Source: Streptomyces sp. HM190 | GTDB lineage: Bacteria; Actinomycetota; Actinomycetes; Streptomycetales; Streptomycetaceae | Direction: 5' to 3' | Assembly: GCF_009857135.1 (NCBI RefSeq) | Contig: NZ_CP047318.1 | Coordinates: 3,720,001-3,784,000, forward strand | Length of the DNA: 64,000 bases | In this document: one piece after another, positions 49,474 through 56,142 of the stretch | Layout of the letters: each line of letters begins with the position of its first letter | Numbering within the stretch: the stretch's first letter is position 1 | The notes under the pieces: model-generated | What the model saw: the letters and a program-made list of their open reading frames with translations, nothing else | Database searches by the model: none | Told to the model about the DNA's origin: nothing | Program-made: the position numbers and the translations under genes

Positions 49474-49853
49474 CCGAGGCGCTCCTCGTCGGCCGCGACG
49501 GGACCCCGGCCTGCCGCCACCGGACCGGGCCCGCCCGACACCGCACCGGAGCCGGCCGACACCGCACCGGACCCGCCCGACACCGGACCGGACCCACCCG
49601 ACACCGGACCAACCCCAGCCGCCACCGCGCCGCAGCCGGCCGCCACCGCCCCAGACCCGGCCGACACCGCCCCAGACCCGGCCGACACCGCACCGGACCC
49701 GGTCGTCATCGCGGTGACGACCTGTTCCGCGCTCAGCACGAGCGTGGGGACGACGGCGGCCGCCGCGGCCGGCTGGTCGACGGCGACCAGCACGACGCTC
49801 CAGCCGAGGACCGTCACCAGGACGGCGACGGATAAGACTTGCCTTCTGGACAT
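49470..49853 (-). CDS. membrane-anchored Gly/Ala/Ser/Val repeat protein
   Basis: 127 residues from ATG 49853 (GAAGG 5 nt upstream). MSRRQVLSVAVLVTVLGWSVVLVAVDQPAAAAAVVPTLVL is a basic start with a membrane segment (about 7-30). Residues 55-120 are roughly nine 7-residue repeats of the form AVSAGSG/PVSGGSG/AVAAGCG, encoded by 21-bp repeats. Unknown family. First gene of a three-gene operon with the HTH-sigma fusion; it might be the membrane partner of that sigma factor, which is inference. Confidence 0.72.
   Translation of the reverse strand: MSRRQVLSVAVLVTVLGWSVVLVAVDQPAAAAAVVPTLVLSAEQVVTAMTTGSGAVSAGSGAVSAGSGAVAAGCGAVAAGVGPVSGGSGPVSGGSGAVSAGSGAVSGGPGPVAAGRGPVAADEERLG
49495..49695. repeat. 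21-bp coding tandem repeats
   Basis: About nine units of a GCCGACACCGCACCGGACCC-like sequence with point variants encode the 7-residue repeats of the membrane-anchored protein. Confidence 0.8.
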
Positions 49854-50130
49854 CGAAACCTTCCCCACATGTACGTCCGAGAAGCTCCCTCCGCGGTGCC
49901 GGCGCGTCATCGGGGAGCCGGACGTCAGCATGGGGGGCGCACTCCCCGTCCCGCCACGCCCTCGGGGAATCGCGGAACAATACGGCCGCCGCGCGGCAGC
50001 GCGCACGGTACCGGCCGCCGACGCCCGTACACGGGGAAACGTGTGGCGGTACAGGCTTTCGGGGCGAAGTTCCCGCATCCCGGCCGGCCGTGCCCGGCGC
50101 GCGCACATCATGAACGCCGAGGCGCCGCGT

Positions 50131-51372
50131 TCAGCGCCGGAACCTCCCCGTCCGGGGGGTCCCGCCCCTCGTGCCGATCGAGGAGGGGCGGACCGCTCCC
50201 GCCTCGTCCGGCACGGGCGGGCGGGGGCGGTCGACCGCCAGCGCCAGCGTCACCGCCACGGACGCCGCGGCCATCACCGCCATCGCCGTGCCCGGCGAGG
50301 TCAGTTGGGCGACTGCGCCCGCGAGCGCCGCGCTGGCGCCCTGGAGGGTGAGCATGCCGGCCGAGTGCAGGCCGAGGGCGTGACCCGTGAGGTCCGGCGG
50401 GGTGAGGGCCAGCAGGTGCTGCTGCTGGACGAGGCTCGCGCCGAAGCCGACCGAGGCGAGCGTCGCGCAGGCGGCGGCCAGGGGCGTCGGCGGGTGGAGG
50501 GCGAGAAGGAGGTACGGGGCGGCCAGGAGCAGCAGCAGGGGCGTGGCGAGGCGGTCGCGGATCCGGGGCGGGAGGAGTCTGCCGACGGTCACGTCGCCGG
50601 TGAACATGCCGAGCGCCGCGCAGGCGAACAGCAGGCCCGCGCGGTCGGGGTCGTACGCCACGAACAGGGACTCGCAGCCGACGACCAGGCCGTTGGGGAT
50701 CCACAGGCCCAGATAGAGGCGGCGGCGCGGGACGGACGCCCACAGGCGCGCGTTGGTCCGCCAGGTCGCCGCGACCGACGGGCGGCCGGCGGCGCGCGGG
50801 GCGCGCCGGCTCAGGCCCGTGAGCAGGCAGAGGGCGGCCAGCGCGGACAGGGCCGCCGACACCAGCAGCGTCAGCCGCGGGGACAGCAGCGCCACCAGGG
50901 CGCCGCCGGTGGCGTAGCCCGTGATCTGCGTGAGCCCGTGCAGCATGTTGAACACCGAGCGGCCCAGCAGGTAGCCGTCCTTCGGCAGGATCTCGGTCAG
51001 CAGGCCCCAGCGCACTCCCCCGCCCAGTGACGCGACCAGCCCCTGGGCGGCGATCACCGCGAACACCGACCACAGCGGCAGGCCGGGCAGCGCCAGCAGC
51101 GCCGTGCTCACCGCGAACGACGCGGCGAGGCCGGTGAGCGTCGCCCTCGGCGGCAGCCGGTCGGCGGCGGACAGCAGCGTCGTCGCGCCGACGACCTGGG
51201 CCAGGGACGGGCCGAACATGCTGAGCGCCGACAGCAGCGGGGAGCCGGTGGCCTCGTAGACGGACGTCCCGAGGGCCAGCCCGCCGATCGTGGACCCGGC
51301 GACCTGGAGGGCCGAGGACACGAAGAGCGGGGTGAACTCCCGGGTGCGGAACAGGGCTTGGTAACTGCGCAT
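50131..51372 (-). CDS. MFS transporter
   Basis: 413 residues, about 12 membrane segments, resembling the MFS_3/enterobactin-exporter-like permeases (MRSYQALFRTREFTPLFVSSALQVAGSTIGGLALGTSVYEATGSPLLSALSMFGPSLAQVVGA). ATG 51372. Divergent from an ArsR-type regulator over a 95-bp gap with a perfect inverted repeat, so probably under its control. Substrate unknown. Confidence 0.9.
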   Translation of the reverse strand: MRSYQALFRTREFTPLFVSSALQVAGSTIGGLALGTSVYEATGSPLLSALSMFGPSLAQVVGATTLLSAADRLPPRATLTGLAASFAVSTALLALPGLPLWSVFAVIAAQGLVASLGGGVRWGLLTEILPKDGYLLGRSVFNMLHGLTQITGYATGGALVALLSPRLTLLVSAALSALAALCLLTGLSRRAPRAAGRPSVAATWRTNARLWASVPRRRLYLGLWIPNGLVVGCESLFVAYDPDRAGLLFACAALGMFTGDVTVGRLLPPRIRDRLATPLLLLLAAPYLLLALHPPTPLAAACATLASVGFGASLVQQQHLLALTPPDLTGHALGLHSAGMLTLQGASAALAGAVAQLTSPGTAMAVMAAASVAVTLALAVDRPRPPVPDEAGAVRPSSIGTRGGTPRTGRFRR

Positions 51373-51412
51373 GGTCAAGACGATCGGCGCGCGGCCCCCG
51401 CCGCCACTAATG

Positions 51413-51430
51413 TTTCGCGCACACGCGAAA
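51413..51430. promoter_or_regulatory. perfect inverted repeat between MFS and ArsR-type genes
   Basis: TTTCGCG (51413-51419), CACA, CGCGAAA (51424-51430). Centrally placed in the 95-bp divergent promoter; candidate operator of the ArsR-type regulator. Confidence 0.72.
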
Positions 51431-51467
51431 GCCCGGACGGCTTCCGCGACGTCCCGGAGGTCATGCG

Positions 51468-52496
51468 GTGGGCTGGTGGCAGGTCAACGCCGACACCCTC
51501 GCCGGCAGCAGGTTCGTGGTGTCGCCGCTCGCGGAGACGTTCGCGAGCCTGAAGCTGCTGCACGCCGGCACCGGCACCCATCCCGGCGAACGGGCCTGGC
51601 TGGCGGACCGTCTGCCCGCCTACCGGGCGGAGTTGGCCCGCGACCCGGTCACCGCCCCGCTGGTCCGGGCGGGCCTCGGCGAGGAGTGGATCGCCGACTT
51701 CCTCACCCCGGCCCCGCGCGCGGGCGAGTCCTTCGCGGAGGAGGTCGCCCGGGTCCGGGCCGTGGATCCGGCCGCCGCCCGCGCCCACCTCGTGCTGTCC
51801 CTGCGCGGCCCGCTCCCGGCCGCCCTCGACCGCGACGACCTGCCGGACCGCGCGGCCGACCTCCTGACGTACGTGTGGGAGGAGACCGTACGGCCGGACT
51901 GGGAGCGGCGCCGGCGGGTGCTGGAGGCGGACGTCCTCGCCCGGACCGCGCAGCTGGGGCAGAGCGGCTGGGCGGCGGTGCTGGACGCGTTGCGGCCCGG
52001 GATGCGCTGGCTCGGCGGGAACCGGCTCCAGGTCAACCTCCACGAGTACCCGCCGCGTGAGATCTCCGGCGCACGGCTGGTGTTCGTGCCGGTCACCCCG
52101 CAGCGGGTCGGCTGGGTGGCGTGGGAGGAAGGCGCGCGGTACGCCGTCGTGTACCCGTGCTCGGGCGTCCTCGCCGGCGGCGGACCGGCGGCGGCGCCCG
52201 CCGCCCTCGGACCGCTCCTCGGCACCGTCCGCGCCCACGTCCTCGCCCTCCTCGACTCCCCCATGAGCACGACCCAGCTGTGCGCGGTCACCGGCCGGCC
52301 CCTCGGCTCGGTGGGCCGCCATCTGAAGGTGCTGCTGGACGCGGGCCTGGTCCGGCGCGGACGGGCGGGCCGCTCGGTGCTCTACACGCGGACGGCGGCC
52401 GGCGAGGTCCTGGTCCGGGCCGCGGAACAGCGGGAGGCGTGTTCCGTCCGGGGCGGCGGTGACGGGAAAGTTTCCGGAGATAGCATCCGTTTATGA
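51468..52496 (+). CDS. ArsR-type regulator with N-terminal DUF5937-like domain
   Basis: 342 residues: a long N-terminal domain (WWQVNADTLAGSRFVVSPLAETFASLKLLHAG...) of the DUF5937 kind (from memory), then an ArsR winged helix near the C-terminus (LLDSPMSTTQLCAVTGRPLGSVGRHLKVLLDAGLVRRGRAGRSVLYTRTAAGEVLV). GTG 51468 after GGAGG. It overlaps the glutathione peroxidase gene by 4 nt (52493-52496), so regulator and peroxidase are translationally coupled. Confidence 0.88.
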   Translation: MGWWQVNADTLAGSRFVVSPLAETFASLKLLHAGTGTHPGERAWLADRLPAYRAELARDPVTAPLVRAGLGEEWIADFLTPAPRAGESFAEEVARVRAVDPAAARAHLVLSLRGPLPAALDRDDLPDRAADLLTYVWEETVRPDWERRRRVLEADVLARTAQLGQSGWAAVLDALRPGMRWLGGNRLQVNLHEYPPREISGARLVFVPVTPQRVGWVAWEEGARYAVVYPCSGVLAGGGPAAAPAALGPLLGTVRAHVLALLDSPMSTTQLCAVTGRPLGSVGRHLKVLLDAGLVRRGRAGRSVLYTRTAAGEVLVRAAEQREACSVRGGGDGKVSGDSIRL

Positions 52497-52999
52497 CTAC
52501 TGACACCCCCCGCACCTCTCCCCTCGACGTCGAGATCGGTGCCCTCACGGGCGGCCCGGCGGACCTCGCGCAGTACACCGGGAAGGCCGTGCTCGTCGTG
52601 AACGTGGCCTCCAAGTGCGGTCTCACCCCCCAGTACACGGGCCTCGAAGCCCTCCAGGCACGCTACGCGGAGCAGGGCTTCACCGTGCTGGGCGTGCCCT
52701 GCAACCAGTTCCTGGGGCAGGAGCCGGGCTCCGCCGAGGAGATCGCGGAGTTCTGCTCGGCGACGTACGGCGTGACCTTCCCGATGACGGAGAAGGTCGA
52801 GGTGAACGGCGAGGGCCGGCACGCCCTGTACGAGCGGCTGGTCGGTCACGCGGACGCGGAGGGCCACAGCGGCGACATCCGCTGGAACTTCGAGAAGTTC
52901 CTCATCGGCCGGGACGGCTCGGTGGTGGCCCGCTTCTCCCCGCAGACCGAGCCGGAGGCCCCGGAGCTGGTGGCCGCCGTGGAGAAGGCCGTCGGCTGA
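52493..52999 (+). CDS. glutathione peroxidase family protein (Cys type)
   Basis: 168-residue thiol peroxidase. Peroxidatic Cys42 in VNVASKCGLTPQY, Gln72 in VPCNQFLGQEPG, and RWNFEKFLIGRDG supplying the catalytic Trp/Asn. Since actinomycetes lack glutathione, it probably uses thioredoxin or mycothiol-linked reductant. ATG overlaps the ArsR-type stop (ATGA). Confidence 0.95.
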   Translation: MTTDTPRTSPLDVEIGALTGGPADLAQYTGKAVLVVNVASKCGLTPQYTGLEALQARYAEQGFTVLGVPCNQFLGQEPGSAEEIAEFCSATYGVTFPMTEKVEVNGEGRHALYERLVGHADAEGHSGDIRWNFEKFLIGRDGSVVARFSPQTEPEAPELVAAVEKAVG

Positions 53000-53012
53000 C
53001 GCCGTCCGCCAA

Positions 53013-53070
53013 CGGCCGCCCGTCGCGCGTCACCGGTCACCCGTCGCGCGTCACCCGTCGCGCGTCACCC
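53013..53070. repeat. 14-bp tandem repeats after the peroxidase gene
   Basis: CCCGTCGCGCGTCA recurs with 14-16 bp spacing about four times between the peroxidase stop and the MerR-type promoter. Confidence 0.75.
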
Positions 53071-53072
53071 GT

Positions 53073-53104
53073 TTGACCTTCCCCCTGGGGCAAGGACCAG
53101 CGTC
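53073..53104 (+). promoter_or_regulatory. MerR-type promoter with operator dyad
   Basis: TTGACC (53073-53078) followed by a dyad CCTTCCCCC (53077-53085), T, GGGGCAAGG (53087-53095), arms matching at 8 of 9. A dyad placed right behind the -35 box is characteristic of MerR-family autoregulated promoters. The start codon is 52 nt further. Confidence 0.7.
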
Positions 53105-53146
53105 CCTCCCGCCGGGCGCGGACGCCCGGTGACGGAGGATGACCCA

Positions 53147-54097
53147 GTGGCCACGGACGACCTGCTCACCATCGGTGCCTTCGCCGCCCGCGCACGGCTG
53201 TCGGCGAAGGCGCTGCGGCTCTACGACCGGCTGGGGCTGCTCGCCCCGGCGTACGTCGACGAGCTGACCGGCTACCGCTACTACCGGTCCGAGCAGGTCG
53301 AACGCGCCCGTCTCGTCGCCCTGCTGCGGCAGCTCGACATGCCTCTCGCCCGCGTCGCGGAGATCGTGGAGGCCGTCGGGACGGACGGCGCCCTGGCCGC
53401 CGAGCGGCTCGCCGCGTACTGGGCCGGGGCCGAGGAGCGGTTCGCGTCGCAGCGGGCCCTGGTCGGCTACCTCCGTGGACGGCTCACGGGAAGGGACCCG
53501 ACGATGGACGGCACAAACGGTATGAACGGCACGAACAGCGTGAACGGTACCGGCGGCATCAGCGCCACGACCGGTGCCGGCGCCGCCGGGGCGTACGGCA
53601 GCTTCGTGGTCGAGACGGTCGACACGGCCGCGCAGGTGGTGCTCACCCAGCGGCGGCGCCTCCTCGTCGACGAGCTGCCGGCGTGGATCGGGGCGTCGCT
53701 GGGGCGGCTGGAGGAGGGGGCGGCGGCCTGCGGCGGGACGACGGGGGCGCCGTTCGTGGTGTACCACTCCGAGGTGTCCCTGGAGAGCGACGGCCCCGCC
53801 GAGTCGTGCGTCCCGGTGGCCGACCCGGACGCGGCGCGGCGCTGGGCCGCGGAGCAGGGGCGGGCCCGGGGCGCCGGGGTGCGGGTGGAGCCGGCGCGCC
53901 GGCTCGCGTACACGCGGATCACCAAGGCGCAGGTGGCCCATCCGCAGATCGCGGCGGCCTTCGAGGCGGTCGAGCGGTGGATCGCCGCGCGTGGCCTGGA
54001 GGTCGCAGGCCCCTGCCGTGAGGTGTACTTCGCGGACTGGGACGCCGCGGGGCCGGAGGATCCGGTGTGCGACGTGGCGTTCCCGGTCGCATCCTGA
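53147..54097 (+). CDS. MerR-family regulator with GyrI-like ligand domain
   Basis: 316 residues: MerR HTH (LTIGAFAARARLSAKALRLYDRLGLLAPAYVDELTGYRYYRSEQVERARLVALLRQLDMPL) at 7-70, coiled dimer helix, an Asn/Gly/Thr linker of short repeats (MDGTNGMNGTNSVNG, about 122-145), then a GyrI/BmrR-type effector domain (PFVVYHSEVSLESDGPAESCVPV...AYTRITKAQVAHPQIAAAFEAVERWI...GPCREVYFADWD). GTG 53147 is preferred: GGAGG at 53133-53137 is 9 nt upstream. BmrR-like regulators bind lipophilic drugs. Confidence 0.92.
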   Translation: MATDDLLTIGAFAARARLSAKALRLYDRLGLLAPAYVDELTGYRYYRSEQVERARLVALLRQLDMPLARVAEIVEAVGTDGALAAERLAAYWAGAEERFASQRALVGYLRGRLTGRDPTMDGTNGMNGTNSVNGTGGISATTGAGAAGAYGSFVVETVDTAAQVVLTQRRRLLVDELPAWIGASLGRLEEGAAACGGTTGAPFVVYHSEVSLESDGPAESCVPVADPDAARRWAAEQGRARGAGVRVEPARRLAYTRITKAQVAHPQIAAAFEAVERWIAARGLEVAGPCREVYFADWDAAGPEDPVCDVAFPVAS

Positions 54098-54250
54098 CCC
54101 GTGTAGTACCGGTGGGGCTGTGGGGGTTTTCCCTACGGCCGCACCGGAGGGAACAGGTCCTGTCGGCCAACTGTCAGCGGGTGGTTAGCGTCTACCCCAA
54201 CACACCACGAACAACCGCCCGCACGAGTCGAACGGAACGGACGAGCCGCA

Positions 54251-56005
54251 GTGGCCTTTGCCGAGCTGACCCCACGACGTCCGGTCTCGCGCGCTGACGA
54301 ACCGTCGCCGACGCGTGAGCCGTGGCGGGAACGCCACCGGGTGCCCCTCACGACCGCTCTGTGCGCCCTGCCGCTGTACACCGTGTGGTGGGCGGTCTTC
54401 GCGACCGGCGGCGGGGATCTGGCGGCCCAGGTGGCGTGGGCGGAGTTCGCGAAGATGTACCCGGACTCCGCGGTCAACCTGTTCTGGTACGGGGGCCTGC
54501 ACGCGGCGAACTACAGCGTCCTCTCGCCGTATCTGATGGCGGTGTGCGGCGTGGTCGCCGTGACGCTGGCGTCCGGGCTCGCCGCGTCCTGGCTCGTCGG
54601 CGCGGTCGTCGCCCGGACGGGGGTGCGGGCGCCGGTCCCGGTCGCCCTCGTGGCGACCTTCTCCCTGTGGTGCCAGGTGGTGTCGGGCCGCTCCACGTTC
54701 ATGCTGGGCACGGCCTTCGCCCTGGGGGCGTTGCTGGCGGTGGTGGGCGGGCGCGGCGGCCGGCGGCTGGCGGTGACGGCGGTGTGCGCGACGCTGTCCA
54801 CGATGGGGAGCCCCGTCTCCGGGCTGTTCCTCCTCGTGGTCGGTGCCGCGTACCTGCTGTGCCGCGAGTGGGGCCGGGCGGCGTCGCTGATCGTGCCGCC
54901 GGTGACGGTGGTCGCCGTGACCACCCTGCTGTTCCCCTTCGAGGGCGAGCAGCCCATGGCGTTCGGCCGGATATGGCCTCCGGTGGTGATCTGCGCGGTG
55001 GTCGTGGTGACCGCGCCTAGCGCCTGGCGGGTGCTCCGCCTCGGCTCCGCGGTGTACGCCCTCGGTGTGGTGCTCTGCTATCTGATCCCCACCCCCATCG
55101 GTACGAACGTCGAACGGCTCCTGGAGCTGGCGGGCCCGGCGGCGGCCCTGGCCATCGCCCTGTACCGCGGCGAGGCCCGCGAGGGCGGGGCCCGGCTGCC
55201 GCTGCCGTGGTTCACGCCCCCGAGGCGGGTGGTGGCCGGCGGGGTCGCCCTCGTCCTCTCCCTGACGTGGCTGACCGCCAAGACCACCGCCGACATCGTC
55301 ACCAACACCAAGGTGCCGGAGTGGGCCGTCAAGACCGACGGCGTCGTGAACGAGCTGAAGCGGCTGGGCGCCTGGAAGACCCGCGTCGAGGTGGTCCCGG
55401 CCCGCGACCACCGCGAGGCCGCGATCCTCGCCCCGTACATCAACATGGCGCGCGGCTGGAACCGGCAGGCCGACGTCGAGCGGGGCCGCCTGTTCTACGA
55501 GGGCCACGGCGGCACGGAGGTGCCCGAGGGCGCCTTCACCCCGGCGGCCTACAAGGCGTGGCTGTCGCAGTGGGCGGTCGGTTTCGTCGTCCTCGTCAAC
55601 GGCGAGCCGGACGGGCCCGCCGAACTCGAACACGCCCTGGTGACGAGCGAGCCCGACTATCTGGAGCGTGTCTGGGAGGACGCGAACTGGAAGATCTACA
55701 AGGTGAAGAACGCGACGCCGCTGGTCGACCGGCCGGCGTCGGTGGTCAGCGCCGACGGCGCCAACCTCGTCGTCCGCATGCCCGGCCCCGGTGAGGTCAC
55801 CGTCCGTGTCGCCTACTCGCCGTGGCTGTGGGCGGACAACGGCTGTCTCACCGCCGACCGCGGGTCGAACGGCGACCTCACCGAGTTCACCCGCCTCACC
55901 GTCCACGAGGCCGGTGACGTCCGCATCAGCTCGCAGTACGGCGGGCCGTCCCGGAAGACGGCGCTGGAGTGCGAGAAGGAGGCGGAGGAGGAGGGCGAGG
56001 AGTAG
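54251..56005 (+). CDS. polytopic membrane protein with extracytoplasmic C-terminal domain
   Basis: 584 residues: eight to nine hydrophobic segments in 30-350 (LCALPLYTVWWAVFA, YLMAVCGVVAVTLASGLAASWLVGAVV, and so on), then a soluble domain (about 360-570) with NMARGWNRQADVERGRLFYEGHGGTEVPEGAFTPAAYKAWLSQWAVGFVVLVNGEPDGPAELEHALV. The layout resembles GT-C-type glycosyltransferase-like membrane proteins of actinobacteria but no catalytic motif is certain. GTG 54251. Ends with a Glu-rich tail. Confidence 0.75.
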   Translation: MAFAELTPRRPVSRADEPSPTREPWRERHRVPLTTALCALPLYTVWWAVFATGGGDLAAQVAWAEFAKMYPDSAVNLFWYGGLHAANYSVLSPYLMAVCGVVAVTLASGLAASWLVGAVVARTGVRAPVPVALVATFSLWCQVVSGRSTFMLGTAFALGALLAVVGGRGGRRLAVTAVCATLSTMGSPVSGLFLLVVGAAYLLCREWGRAASLIVPPVTVVAVTTLLFPFEGEQPMAFGRIWPPVVICAVVVVTAPSAWRVLRLGSAVYALGVVLCYLIPTPIGTNVERLLELAGPAAALAIALYRGEAREGGARLPLPWFTPPRRVVAGGVALVLSLTWLTAKTTADIVTNTKVPEWAVKTDGVVNELKRLGAWKTRVEVVPARDHREAAILAPYINMARGWNRQADVERGRLFYEGHGGTEVPEGAFTPAAYKAWLSQWAVGFVVLVNGEPDGPAELEHALVTSEPDYLERVWEDANWKIYKVKNATPLVDRPASVVSADGANLVVRMPGPGEVTVRVAYSPWLWADNGCLTADRGSNGDLTEFTRLTVHEAGDVRISSQYGGPSRKTALECEKEAEEEGEE

Positions 56006-56071
56006 GACGGGCCCCACGGACGGGCCCCACGGATGGGGGCCACGGACGGGCCCCGCTCGGCGCCCACGTAC

Positions 56072-56110
56072 GAGGCGCCCCTCCCGGCCGGTGGTCGGGA
56101 GGGGCGCCTC
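56072..56110. terminator. bidirectional strong terminator
   Basis: Perfect 15-bp stem: GAGGCGCCCCTCCCG (56072-56086) and CGGGAGGGGCGCCTC (56096-56110), between convergent stops at 56005 and 56143. Preceded by three short CGGACGGGCCCCA-type direct repeats. Confidence 0.92.
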
Positions 56111-56142
56111 TTCGTGTGCGGTGCGGGTGGCGGCCGTGCCGG

